From assembly GCF_016894265.1 (NCBI RefSeq), contig NZ_CP069791.1:1674001-1738000 (forward strand): a stretch of 64,000 nucleotides of DNA, written 5' to 3'. Positions 31,783-40,858 of this stretch are shown in pieces (position 1 is the first letter of the stretch; each line of letters begins with the position of its first letter). The notes under the pieces were generated by a model that saw only the letters and a list, made by a program, of their open reading frames with translations, was not told the origin of the DNA and ran no database searches. A program made the translations under genes and the position numbers. Origin of the DNA: Corynebacterium tuberculostearicum (GTDB taxonomy: Bacteria; Actinomycetota; Actinomycetes; Mycobacteriales; Mycobacteriaceae).

Positions 31783-32628
31783 ATGATCAAGATTGCTGTA
31801 CCGAATAAGGGCTCGTTGTCAGAAGCTGCCGTGGAGATCCTTACAGAGGCCGGTTATAAGGGCCGCGGGCATTCCAAGGCGCTCAACGTAGTGGATTCCG
31901 ATAACGGAGTTGAGTTCTTTTTCCTGCGACCAAAAGACATCGCCATCTATGTTGCCCGCGGCGTCTTAAACCTAGGCATTACGGGCCGGGACTTGGCGCT
32001 TGACTCTAAAGCGAACTTTGATGAAGTGCTGCCTTTAGGCTTTGGTGGGTCCACGTTCCGGTACGCAGCCCCGCAAGGGGAGGAGTGGGATATCTCTCAA
32101 CTGGTTGGGCGGCGGATCGCGACGTCGTACCCCAATCTTGTCCGCGCAAACCTCGCCACACATGCGATTGAGGCCGATGTTATTCGATTGGACGGCGCCG
32201 TAGAGATCTCCATCCGGCTAGGGGTTGCCGATGTTATTGCTGATGTCGTGTCAACTGGTACTACTTTGCGCCAGCAAGGGTTAGCACCATTCGGGGAGCC
32301 GATCATTGAATCCGAGGCGGTAGTCATTAAGCGCACGGGGGTAGAGGTCACTGAGGAAGAGCAGGTAGTGCTCGACCGCATTCAGGGAATTCTGCACGCC
32401 CGCACCTATCTGATGATCGACTACAACATCGCTCAATCCAACCTCGACGCAGCCGCTGGTATTACTCCAGGATTGACCGGTCCTACGGTGTCGCCTTTGG
32501 CCCGTGAGGACTGGGTGGCAGTGCGAGCGATGGTTCCGAAGAAGCAAGCTAACCAAGTCATGGACCGACTTTCCCAACTTGGAGCGGAAGCAATTTTGGC
32601 TTCCGATTTGCGCATCGCCCGCTTTTAG
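31783..32628 (+). CDS. hisG: ATP phosphoribosyltransferase HisG (long form)
   Basis: First enzyme of histidine synthesis, joining ATP and PRPP. The 281-residue protein is the long form with its C-terminal ACT-like regulatory domain for histidine feedback ([22 protein letters not shown] onwards). N-terminal [11 protein letters not shown] and the PRPP loop [14 protein letters not shown] are clear. ATG 31783 follows GGAAGGA. It is the second gene of hisE-hisG. Confidence 0.97.
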   Translation: MIKIAVPNKGSLSEAAVEILTEAGYKGRGHSKALNVVDSDNGVEFFFLRPKDIAIYVARGVLNLGITGRDLALDSKANFDEVLPLGFGGSTFRYAAPQGEEWDISQLVGRRIATSYPNLVRANLATHAIEADVIRLDGAVEISIRLGVADVIADVVSTGTTLRQQGLAPFGEPIIESEAVVIKRTGVEVTEEEQVVLDRIQGILHARTYLMIDYNIAQSNLDAAAGITPGLTGPTVSPLAREDWVAVRAMVPKKQANQVMDRLSQLGAEAILASDLRIARF

Positions 32629-32738
32629 GGGGAGCAATTTCTCTGGGTCGGCCCAAATAGATTCAGTCGTGGCTAACATTAGCGCTTGAGGTTACTCATT
32701 CGAATATAAGTCTCGACAGGCAAAGGAGCCGAGCCATC

Positions 32739-34298
32739 ATGGCAAAGTCCTCTAAGAAAGAAGAAAAGGACACCAAGTCTGCAGCAAAGGACGTGAAGAA
32801 GAAGGAAGCTGACACTTCCACTCACGCCGCACAGCAGAAGGTGGCCGAACAAAAGGCACCTAAGAACTCCAGCAAGAAGACTCGCACCGAGACCGACCTT
32901 CTTGGCTCTTTGGAGGTACCCGCTGACGCTTACTACGGTGTGCACACCGTACGCGCCATGGAGAATTTCCAGATTTCTTACGTGACCATCAACACCATCC
33001 CGCACTTCATTCGCGGAATGGTCCAGGTCAAGAAGGCGGCCGCCATGGCAAACCGCCGCCTGCACGTACTGCCCAAGAAGAAGGCTGAAGCCATCATCTG
33101 GGCCTGTGACCAGATCCTGGAAGAGGGTCGCTGCATGGATCAGTTCCCGCTGGACGTTTTCCAGGGTGGTGCTGGTACCTCGCTGAACATGAACACCAAC
33201 GAGGTTGTGGCCAACCTTGCGCTGGAGTACCTCGGCGAGGAGAAGGGCTCCTATGACATCATCAACCCGAATGATGATGTGAACATGTCCCAGTCCACCA
33301 ACGATGCTTACCCGACCGGCTTCCGCTTGGGTCTGCACGCAGCAGTCGATCACCTCATTGAGCGCATGGATGGTCTGCGTGCCGCATTCCAGGTCAAGGG
33401 CAATGAGTTCCAGGACATCCTGAAGATGGGTCGTACTCAGCTTCAGGATGCGGTTCCGATGACCTTGGGTGATGAGTTCAAGGGCTTTGCCAATAACCTG
33501 AACGAGGAGCAGGCATTGCTGCGCGATGCCCAGCGCCGCCTACTCGAGATCAACTTGGGCGCAACCGCAATCGGCACCGGCGTGAACACCCCGGCCGGCT
33601 ACCGCCACCAGGTCACCGCAGCTCTGTCTGAGGTCACCGGCCTGGAAATGAAGACAGCCCGCGATCTCATTGAGGCAACCTCTGACTGTGGTGCATACGT
33701 GCTGCTGCACGCCACCATCAAGCGCGCCGCGATGAAGCTCGCCAAGATCTGTAATGACCTGCGCCTGCTGTCTTCCGGCCCACGCGCTGGCCTGGCTGAA
33801 ATCAACCTGCCTGCCCGTCAGGCCGGCTCCTCCATCATGCCGGGTAAGGTTAACCCGGTTATCCCGGAGGTTGTGAACCAGACCTGCTTCAAGATCTTCG
33901 GCAATGACCACGTCGTCACCATGGCCGCTGAGGCTGGTCAGCTGCAGCTCAACGTCATGGAGCCGGTCATCGGCGAGGCACTGTTCCAGTCCATTCGCAT
34001 CATGGGTAACGCCGTCGATGCCCTGCGCGAAAAGTGCGTCACCGGAATCACCGCCAACCCGGATGTCTGCCGTGCCTACGTGGAAAACTCCATCGGTATC
34101 GTCACCTACCTCAACCCGTTCATCGGCCACCACAACGGTGACCTGATTGCCAAGGAGTCCCTGGAGACCGGCAAGGGCGTCAAGGAACTCGTCCTGGAGA
34201 AGGGCCTGCTGGATGAAGCAACCTTGAACAAGGTCCTGTCCGTTGAAAACCTCATGCACCCAGAGTTCCGCGGTCAGCTCTTCATCGACGAGGACTAA
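32739..34298 (+). CDS. aspA: Aspartate ammonia-lyase (aspartase)
   Basis: Converts L-aspartate to fumarate and ammonia. The 519-residue protein belongs to the fumarase/aspartase superfamily; the signature loop [11 protein letters not shown] with the catalytic serine is present, as are [10 protein letters not shown] and [14 protein letters not shown]. An N-terminal extension of about 45 residues is made almost wholly of K, E, S, A and D, and is absent from E. coli AspA but has a counterpart in C. glutamicum. ATG 32739 follows AAAGGAG. DcuA lies downstream on the same strand behind a strong terminator, a pairing also seen in E. coli. Confidence 0.96.
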   Translation: MAKSSKKEEKDTKSAAKDVKKKEADTSTHAAQQKVAEQKAPKNSSKKTRTETDLLGSLEVPADAYYGVHTVRAMENFQISYVTINTIPHFIRGMVQVKKAAAMANRRLHVLPKKKAEAIIWACDQILEEGRCMDQFPLDVFQGGAGTSLNMNTNEVVANLALEYLGEEKGSYDIINPNDDVNMSQSTNDAYPTGFRLGLHAAVDHLIERMDGLRAAFQVKGNEFQDILKMGRTQLQDAVPMTLGDEFKGFANNLNEEQALLRDAQRRLLEINLGATAIGTGVNTPAGYRHQVTAALSEVTGLEMKTARDLIEATSDCGAYVLLHATIKRAAMKLAKICNDLRLLSSGPRAGLAEINLPARQAGSSIMPGKVNPVIPEVVNQTCFKIFGNDHVVTMAAEAGQLQLNVMEPVIGEALFQSIRIMGNAVDALREKCVTGITANPDVCRAYVENSIGIVTYLNPFIGHHNGDLIAKESLETGKGVKELVLEKGLLDEATLNKVLSVENLMHPEFRGQLFIDED

Positions 34299-34344
34299 AG
34301 TCGCGGCTTTTGAGAAGCAGTAGGGCATAGCGCCCCGCATCTTA

Positions 34345-34412
34345 GGCCCCCACGGTCTTTGCCACTTTCACTTCATGAGAAGGAAATCTGGCGAAGGCCG
34401 CGGGGGTCTTTT
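34345..34412 (+). terminator. Terminator after aspA
   Basis: Long imperfect stem, 34345-34364 with 34389-34408 (17 of 20 positions paired), loop of 24 bases, followed by TTTT. It fits a strong intrinsic terminator 46 bases after the aspA stop and should separate aspA from dcuA transcription. Confidence 0.88.
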
Positions 34413-34651
34413 GCGTGTTTGGAATCGGCGGTTGCTAGTTTCCTTTTACGTCCCTGTGCAGGGAGAATGTGGAGAAGGATACCGACCGTCTTATAACGAG
34501 ACGCTAAATACATGTGGGAATCAACACAAACGGACAATTCGAGTGAATAAATCGACGTGACAGGTGCAAAATAGAAGGTGTTGAGGACGGCATGCACTCT
34601 GTATGGAGATGCGTGCCCTTAGTTTGCATACAGAGCGTATGGAGTATGTCC
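34413..34651 (+). promoter_or_regulatory. dcuA promoter and leader with competing hairpins
   Basis: This region contains no gene. Near its end CTCTGTATG (34597-34605) is complementary to CATACAGAG (34627-34635), giving a perfect 9-bp stem. CATAC of the second arm can instead pair with GTATG (34637-34641), which adjoins the ribosome site GGAG (34641-34644). GTATGGAG is also duplicated (34601-34608 and 34637-34644). The arrangement could control translation or be an operator; no family is recognised. Confidence 0.5.
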
Positions 34652-35959
34652 ATGGTTATTGTTCATATAGTCATCGTTCTCGCCGCCATCTTCCTGGGCG
34701 CGAGGATTGGGTCAATTGGTATCGGTATGGCCGGCGGCCTCGGTGTGCTGGCCCTTGGTCTTACCGGTGTCCCGGTTACTAGGGAAGACATCCCGTTCGA
34801 TGTCATCGGTATCATCATGACCGTTATTGCCGCCATCGCCGCGATGCAGAGGGCTGGTGGCATGGACTACCTGGTGCACATTGCAGAAAAGTTTCTGCGC
34901 AAGAACCCAAAGCGGATTACGTTCTACGCGCCTATCGTTACGTGGTTGATGACAGTGCTGGCCGGTACCGGCCACACTGCATTCTCCACGCTACCGGTCA
35001 TTGTCGAGGTAGCTAAAGAAGGAAAGGTTCGCCCTTCACGCCCGCTTTCCATTGCGGTAGTTGCCTCCCAGATGGCTATTTGTGCCTCGCCTATTTCTGC
35101 CGCAGTGGTTCTCCTAGCCAGCCTGTTGGAGCCAGCCGGCGCGGGCTATTTGCAGGTGCTAGCAGTCGTCATTCCGGCAACATTCCTGTCTATCTTCCCA
35201 GCTGCGTGGATTGCTAATAAGTTTGGCAAGGAACTAGAAGATGACCCGGTGTACCAGGAGCGCAAGGCGCAAGGCTTGGTTAAGGAGCCACTTGGCGCTG
35301 AAAACTTCGCGCCGCAGAAGGGTGCCAAGGCCTCTGTTCTGGTTTTCCTGGTAGCCATCGTCATCGTGATGGCCTGGGCCACGCTGACCTCGGAGCAGGT
35401 CGGCCTCATTGCAGAACCAACCCTGCCACGTAATGAAGCCATTATGACGGTTATGCTCACCGCGGCCACCATCATCGTCATGATGACGAAGGTCCCGGCC
35501 GGAGATGTTCTCAATACCCCGGTATTTAAGTCCGGTATGTCCGCATGTATTTGTGTGCTTGGCGTTGCATGGTTGGGCACCAGCCTTATCAACCACTACA
35601 TGGACGATATTCAGTCTATGGCTGGCAGCGTTATTGAGTCTTCGCCGTGGTTGCTCGCGGTGGTCTTGTTCTTCGCCGCAGCGTTGCTGTACTCGCAGGC
35701 CGCTACGACCAAGGCCCTCATGCCAGCAGCCCTGGCTCTGGGCGTAAGCCCCCTTACCGCAGTCGCTGCTTTCCCGGCCGTCTCGGCTCTATTCATCCTG
35801 CCGACCTACCCAACGCTGCTGGCAGCGGTGGAGATGGACGATACAGGTTCGACTCGAATCGGCAAGGCTGTATTCAACCACCCATTCCTTATCCCTGGCA
35901 CGGTCAGCATTGTGGTTTCTGTCCTCTTGGGCTACGCATTCGGCCTGGTCATCCTTTAA
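34652..35959 (+). CDS. dcuA: Anaerobic C4-dicarboxylate transporter, DcuA/DcuB family
   Basis: Integral membrane antiporter of 435 residues exchanging C4-dicarboxylates such as fumarate, aspartate and succinate. It is hydrophobic throughout and contains the DcuA stretches IVLAAIFLGARIGSIGIG, AGTGHTAFSTLPVI, MSACICVLGVAWLG and LFILPTYPTLLAAVEMDDTG. I prefer ATG 34652 (GGAG seven bases before) to ATG 34646; E. coli DcuA starts at the equivalent residue. With AspA upstream it suggests aspartate uptake and succinate export during fumarate use. Regulation may involve the duplicated leader sequence just upstream. Confidence 0.95.
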   Translation: MVIVHIVIVLAAIFLGARIGSIGIGMAGGLGVLALGLTGVPVTREDIPFDVIGIIMTVIAAIAAMQRAGGMDYLVHIAEKFLRKNPKRITFYAPIVTWLMTVLAGTGHTAFSTLPVIVEVAKEGKVRPSRPLSIAVVASQMAICASPISAAVVLLASLLEPAGAGYLQVLAVVIPATFLSIFPAAWIANKFGKELEDDPVYQERKAQGLVKEPLGAENFAPQKGAKASVLVFLVAIVIVMAWATLTSEQVGLIAEPTLPRNEAIMTVMLTAATIIVMMTKVPAGDVLNTPVFKSGMSACICVLGVAWLGTSLINHYMDDIQSMAGSVIESSPWLLAVVLFFAAALLYSQAATTKALMPAALALGVSPLTAVAAFPAVSALFILPTYPTLLAAVEMDDTGSTRIGKAVFNHPFLIPGTVSIVVSVLLGYAFGLVIL

Positions 35960-35983
35960 GAGATAGACGACAAGTTCACCTGA

Positions 35984-36008
35984 AAGGCGCCCTGTAGGGC
36001 GCCTTTTT
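35984..36008 (+). terminator. Intrinsic terminator after dcuA
   Basis: Perfect stem AAGGCGCCC (35984-35992) and GGGCGCCTT (35997-36005) with tetraloop TGTA, followed by further T residues. It lies 24 bases after the dcuA stop. Confidence 0.95.
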
Positions 36009-36097
36009 GGATCGCAGCGTAAATAGGGAGATTGATTCACTTCACTTTCTTGGAAAAATGCGGGTTATTTAACTCCCGAGCTCGGTAGGCTAAGAAC

Positions 36098-37765
36098 ATG
36101 ACTACTCAGCCATCCGATGTTGAAATTGCCCAAGCTCACCACCTGCAGCCAATCGTGGAGATCGCGGCCAAGGCAGGCATTCCTGCCGACGCCGTGATTC
36201 CCTACGGCACCACCAAAGCCAAAGTCGATATCACCAAGGTTGACTATTCCAAGGAAAACCAGGGCAAGCTGGTGCTTGTCACCGGTGTATCGCCCACACC
36301 TGCCGGCGAGGGCAAGTCCACCGTGCTCATCGGCCTTACCGACGCCCTAGATCAGTTGGGCAAGAAGGCCATCGTTGCCCTGCGCGAGCCCTCCCAAGGA
36401 CCAGTGATGGGCATTAAGGGCGGCGCGGCTGGCGGCGGCTATGCACAGATTGTCCCCATGGAGGACATCAATCTTCACTTCACCGGCGATTTTCACGCCA
36501 TTACCTCTGCAACCAACACCCTGGCCGCCATCATTGATAACCACATCCACCAAGGCAACGCCTTGGGCATCGACCCGCGGCGCGTGACATGGCAGCGGTG
36601 CATGGACGTCAACGACCGTGCCCTGCGCAACGTGGTGACCGGTCTGGGCGGGCCTGCTCACGGTGTGCCTGCAGAAACCGGTTTCACCATTACCGCGGCC
36701 TCCGAAATCATGGCCATCTTGTGCTTGGCCACGAACCTCGAGGACCTAAAGAAGCGCCTCGGCGATATCACCATCGGCTTCACCTATGATCAGCGCCCTG
36801 TTACTGCGCGTGACTTGAATGCGGAAGGTGCGCTCACGGCGCTCATGCGTGATGCCCTCAACCCCAACCTGGTTCAGACCCTTGGCGGCGTGCCGGCCTT
36901 GGTACACGGTGGTCCATTCGCCAATATTGCGCACGGTTGTAACTCCCTGCTGGCAACCCAAACCGCGCTCCAATTCGGCGATATCGTCTTAAGCGAGGCC
37001 GGCTTCGGTTCCGACCTAGGCGGAGAAAAATTCGTCGACATCAAGGCGCGCTTTGGCGACCTAGATGTTGCTGGCGCCGTAGTCGTTGCCACCATCCGCT
37101 CGCAGAAGTACAACGGCGGTGTGGCCAAGGATAAGCTCACCGAGGAAAACCTGGACGCCCTCAAGGCGGGCATAGTCAACCTAGAGCGCCACGTAGAAAA
37201 CCTGCGCAAGTTCGGGATCAAACCGGTAGTAGCGCTCAACCTCTTCTGGTCCGATACCGAAGCAGAACGCGAGTTCATGCAGCAGTGGGCTGAAGATTTC
37301 GGCGTGGCCTTGGAGGAAGCCAACGTGTGGGCCGAGGGCGGCGCGGGCGCTACCACGCTGGCAGAGACCTTGCTGGAGAACCTGCAGGGCGGCGCCAAGC
37401 AGCTCTACGATCCGCAGGCGGGAATCGAGGCTTCCATCGAGACCATCGCTCGCGAGATCTATCGCGCAGACCGTGTGGAGTACGGGGCAAAGGCGCTCAA
37501 GGATCTGAGGTACATCCAGGACAATGGCTGGGATAAGCTGCCCGTGGTTATTTCGAAGACGCAGTACTCCTTTAGCGATGATGCCTCCGCATTGGGAGCG
37601 CCGGAAGGACATACGCTGCATGTGCGCGAATTGCTGCCGCGCACCGGTTCGGGATTTATCGTCGTGCTAACGGGCAACGTTATGACGATGCCCGGCCTGC
37701 CTAAGAAGCCGGCGGCGAATAAGATCGACGTCGATAAGCAGGGCACCATTTCGGGCCTCTTTTAG
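36098..37765 (+). CDS. fhs: Formate-tetrahydrofolate ligase
   Basis: ATP-dependent ligase forming 10-formyl-tetrahydrofolate from formate, feeding one-carbon metabolism. The 555-residue protein has the phosphate-binding VSPTPAGEGKSTVLIGL, the REPSQGPVMGIKGGAAGGGYAQ region of the family and EAGFGSDLGGEKF. Length is typical. TAGGCT (36086-36091) ends six bases before ATG 36098, so the mRNA is probably leaderless. It converges on the RecB-type nuclease gene. Confidence 0.96.
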   Translation: MTTQPSDVEIAQAHHLQPIVEIAAKAGIPADAVIPYGTTKAKVDITKVDYSKENQGKLVLVTGVSPTPAGEGKSTVLIGLTDALDQLGKKAIVALREPSQGPVMGIKGGAAGGGYAQIVPMEDINLHFTGDFHAITSATNTLAAIIDNHIHQGNALGIDPRRVTWQRCMDVNDRALRNVVTGLGGPAHGVPAETGFTITAASEIMAILCLATNLEDLKKRLGDITIGFTYDQRPVTARDLNAEGALTALMRDALNPNLVQTLGGVPALVHGGPFANIAHGCNSLLATQTALQFGDIVLSEAGFGSDLGGEKFVDIKARFGDLDVAGAVVVATIRSQKYNGGVAKDKLTEENLDALKAGIVNLERHVENLRKFGIKPVVALNLFWSDTEAEREFMQQWAEDFGVALEEANVWAEGGAGATTLAETLLENLQGGAKQLYDPQAGIEASIETIAREIYRADRVEYGAKALKDLRYIQDNGWDKLPVVISKTQYSFSDDASALGAPEGHTLHVRELLPRTGSGFIVVLTGNVMTMPGLPKKPAANKIDVDKQGTISGLF

Positions 37766-37777
37766 GCGGGTGGGGCG

Positions 37778-38608
37778 CTAGGCCTTTGTATCCGCCGCTG
37801 AGCCCGGCCAGCCCGGGTACTGCGGCGGAGTGCCACCAAACTCGGGGCAGAGATCCTGGTGGGCGCACCAACCGCACAGCTTAGACGGCTTCGGGCGGAA
37901 GTCCCCGGCGCGCCCATCGGCCTCAATCTTGGCCCACAATTCGCCGAGATCACGCTCGAAGTATTCGAGTTCCTCACGGTTTGGGCTAAGAAACATCGAG
38001 TCCAAGACCTTGAGGTACATCAAGCGGAGTTGATGGGGAATAGTGCCTAGGATGCGCCAGTAGACAAGCGCATAAAAGCGCATTTGAAATTGCGCGTCGT
38101 GAGAATAGCGGGGCAGGGGCTTCTTGCCTGTTTTATAGTCTACGACCCGTACCTCGCCGGTTGGTGCGCGGTCCACGCGGTCGATGAAGCCACGGACGGG
38201 GACGCCGTTGGGCAGAACCGTGTTGACGTACATCTCGGTTTCTTGGCAATCAAAGCCTTGCGGATTTTCCATCTGGAAATAGCCTTTGAGCAGATCTCTG
38301 GCAGCGACGAAGAAGTCGTAGGTGTCTTCTTCTGGCACGAGCTCTAGAAGTTCTTCGTCTTTAGCGGTCATCTCTGCCCAAGAGGGCTTAATCATCTTCA
38401 CTGCGGCAGGATAGGTGCGCTCGTCTCGCGGTAGCTTGTGCATTTCTTCCAGCACGGCGTGCACTAGGGTTCCTTTGACCTGCGCAATGGTCTTGGGCTC
38501 GGGTAACTTGTCAATCGCGCGGAAGCGATAGAGCAGCGGGCACTGCTTATAGTCGGAGGCGCGCGAGGGCGAAAGGGCGAGCGGGCGGGGTGTAGATGAA
38601 GTAGCCAT
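37778..38608 (-). CDS. RecB-family exonuclease (PD-(D/E)XK, Fe-S type)
   Basis: Nuclease domain protein of 276 residues. The PD-(D/E)XK core is visible: LVHAVLEEMH with motif I, VRGFIDRVDR, VRVVDYKTGKKP (motifs II and III with D and K) and the QMRFYALVY motif. Four cysteines at the edges, one in YKQCPLLYRF and three in KLCGWCAHQDLCPEF, match the 4Fe-4S clasp of AddB/Cas4-like nucleases. Mycobacterial and corynebacterial members act alone, not fused to a helicase, with an unclear role in DNA repair. It is divergent from the M18 peptidase gene. Confidence 0.92.
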   Translation of the reverse strand: MATSSTPRPLALSPSRASDYKQCPLLYRFRAIDKLPEPKTIAQVKGTLVHAVLEEMHKLPRDERTYPAAVKMIKPSWAEMTAKDEELLELVPEEDTYDFFVAARDLLKGYFQMENPQGFDCQETEMYVNTVLPNGVPVRGFIDRVDRAPTGEVRVVDYKTGKKPLPRYSHDAQFQMRFYALVYWRILGTIPHQLRLMYLKVLDSMFLSPNREELEYFERDLGELWAKIEADGRAGDFRPKPSKLCGWCAHQDLCPEFGGTPPQYPGWPGSAADTKA

Positions 38609-38654
38609 GGTGTATCTAGCCTATCGCCGCGCGTTTCGTGGCAAGCTAGGAGGT

Positions 38655-39908
38655 ATGAGTTATACCGCAGATTTCCTAGATTTCATCGCTGCTTCTCCTT
38701 CCTCGTACCATGCCGCACAAGAGGTATCCCGCCAGCTGCGCGAGGAGGGATTTGAGGTACAGGATGAAGGCACGGAATGGTCGTCTGCGCCAGGCGGCCA
38801 CGTGATGGTGCGCGGCGGCGCGGTAGCGGCGTGGTACGTGCCAGAGGGCGCGGATAAGAATTCTGGGTTCCGCATCGTCGGGTCGCATACGGATTCGCCG
38901 GGTCTGGTTCTTAAACCGACGCCGGATTTTTTGGCGGCGGGCTGGCAGCAAGTGGCAGTAGAGGTCTATGGCGGGGCGCTACTGCATACCTGGTTCGATC
39001 GGGAGCTGACCGTAGCCGGGCAGATTGTGACGAAGGATGGCACGCGACACCTGGTCAATACTGGTCCAGTGCTGCGCCTCCCTTCCCTTGCGATCCACCT
39101 TTACCGCAAGGATGAATTCAAGCCGGACCGTCAATACAATATGCAGCCGGTTTTGAGCGTCGGTGACCCAGAGGCGTCCATCTTGCAGGTAGTGGGGGAG
39201 AAGGTGGGCGTCGCCAAGCGGGACATTGCCTCTTTCAACCTGATTACGGCTGACGCCGCCCGCGGTGAAGTCTTTGGCGCTGGGGAGCAGTTTATCGCGG
39301 CCGGACGCATGGATAACCTTTCTTCCGTACATGCTTCGTTGGAGGCGATGAAGAGGGCCGCCGAGAGTTATCACGGCAACGAAATCTTGGTCATGATGGC
39401 CTTTGACCACGAAGAGGTAGGCTCCAGCTCGCGCTACGGTGCGGGCGGACCCATCCTCGCGGATGTACTTACCCGTACGGCGCGAGCGCTGGGGGCCGAC
39501 GAGGAGGAGCGTTTCCAGATGTTCTCCCGCTCGAGCTGTGTTTCGGCCGATGCAGCGCACTCCGTGCACCCCAACTACTTGAGCAAGCACGATCCCACGC
39601 ACCATCCGATCATCGGCAAAGGCCCGGTGACCAAGATCAACGGCAATCAGCGTTATGCCTCCGATGCCACCACGGTGGCGCTGTGGGAAACAGCGTGCGG
39701 CAGGGCCGGTGTACCGGTGCAGCGTTTTGTGGGCAATAATGACGTGCCCTGCGGCTCGACCATCGGTCCCATTACGGCGACGCGTTTGGGCATCGACACT
39801 GTCGATGTGGGCGTGCCCATGCTGTCCATGCACTCCGCGCGAGAAATGGTGGGCAAGCGGGACCAAGTATGGCTCACGCAGGCACTTGAGGCATACTTGG
39901 TGGGATAG
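38655..39908 (+). CDS. M18 family aminopeptidase
   Basis: Zinc aminopeptidase of 417 residues (aspartyl aminopeptidase family, PepC-like). The metal and catalytic motifs are SHTDSPGLVLKP (first His/Asp), GRMDNLSSVH, FDHEEVGSSSRYG (the EE pair) and MLSMHSAREM (last His). It removes acidic N-terminal residues in related enzymes. ATG 38655 is preceded at one base by AGGAGG, which is unusually close; the extension to 38607 overlaps the divergent gene start and is rejected. TrmI follows 28 bases downstream. Confidence 0.93.
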   Translation: MSYTADFLDFIAASPSSYHAAQEVSRQLREEGFEVQDEGTEWSSAPGGHVMVRGGAVAAWYVPEGADKNSGFRIVGSHTDSPGLVLKPTPDFLAAGWQQVAVEVYGGALLHTWFDRELTVAGQIVTKDGTRHLVNTGPVLRLPSLAIHLYRKDEFKPDRQYNMQPVLSVGDPEASILQVVGEKVGVAKRDIASFNLITADAARGEVFGAGEQFIAAGRMDNLSSVHASLEAMKRAAESYHGNEILVMMAFDHEEVGSSSRYGAGGPILADVLTRTARALGADEEERFQMFSRSSCVSADAAHSVHPNYLSKHDPTHHPIIGKGPVTKINGNQRYASDATTVALWETACGRAGVPVQRFVGNNDVPCGSTIGPITATRLGIDTVDVGVPMLSMHSAREMVGKRDQVWLTQALEAYLVG

Positions 39909-39936
39909 TAACCGCAACCTCGAGGAGTCTTGAGAC

Positions 39937-40773
39937 ATGGCATATTCCGGCCCCTTTGCCTACGGCGACCGCGTGCAGCTTACCGATGCCAAGCGGCGCC
40001 ATTACACGGTCATTCTGGAAGAAGGAGGCCAGTTCCACTCCCACAAGGGCATCATTAACCATGATGACATCGTGGGCATGGACGAAGGCTCGGTTATCGA
40101 GTCCACCCTTGGCTCCTCCTTCCTCCTTTTCCGCCACCTGATGGTGGACCACGTGCTGTCGATGCCACGTGGAGCGGCGGTGATCTATCCCAAGGATGCG
40201 GCGCAGATTTTGGTAGAGGGCGATATCTTCATGGGCGCGCGCGTGCTCGAGGCCGGCGCCGGTTCGGGTGCATTGTCCATGTCTCTGCTGCGAGCTGTGG
40301 GCCCAGAAGGCCATGTGTATTCCTATGAGGTGCGCGATGACCACCTCGAGTATGCGGTAGATAACGTCAAGGAATACTTTGGCAAGCAGCCCGAGTGGTG
40401 GTCGCCGCGCCTCGGCGATTTAGGAGATGTCACCGCCGCGGACTTGGGCGGTCCGGTCGACCGCGTGATCCTCGATATGCTCGAGCCCTGGGAACACCTG
40501 GAGACCGTGCGCGATCTTCTCATCCCAGGTGGTGTCTTCATGACCTACGTGGCAACGGTGCCGCAGTTGATGAAGGTCATGGAAGGAATTCGCGAGCTCA
40601 AGTGCTTCACCGAGCCCAAGGCCTGGGAATCACTGGTGCGCGAGTGGAAGGTTGAAGGCCTGGCTACGCGCCCGGAGCACCGCATGAATGCGCATACCGC
40701 CTTCCTGATCTGGACCCGCCGCTTGGCCGATGGCGTGACCCCTCCGCGCCCGCAGCGCCGCGCCCGCAAGTAG
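39937..40773 (+). CDS. trmI: tRNA (adenine(58)-N(1))-methyltransferase TrmI
   Basis: SAM-dependent methyltransferase of 278 residues that makes m1A58 in tRNA. N-terminal beta domain PFAYGDRVQLTDAKRRHYT, then the SAM motif VLEAGAGSGALSMSLL and the catalytic-region motif DRVILDMLEPW. Actinobacterial TrmI sits upstream of the Pup/proteasome cluster in mycobacteria too. Start ATG 39937 with a CGAGGAG ribosome site ten bases before. Confidence 0.94.
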   Translation: MAYSGPFAYGDRVQLTDAKRRHYTVILEEGGQFHSHKGIINHDDIVGMDEGSVIESTLGSSFLLFRHLMVDHVLSMPRGAAVIYPKDAAQILVEGDIFMGARVLEAGAGSGALSMSLLRAVGPEGHVYSYEVRDDHLEYAVDNVKEYFGKQPEWWSPRLGDLGDVTAADLGGPVDRVILDMLEPWEHLETVRDLLIPGGVFMTYVATVPQLMKVMEGIRELKCFTEPKAWESLVREWKVEGLATRPEHRMNAHTAFLIWTRRLADGVTPPRPQRRARK

Positions 40774-40858
40774 AGCTGGAAATAGGCTCACCTCAGCGCC
40801 CAGAATTTAAAGCGCAACTGCCCTCTTTCGCCGACTGGGCCGCGTTAGAGTAGTGGGC

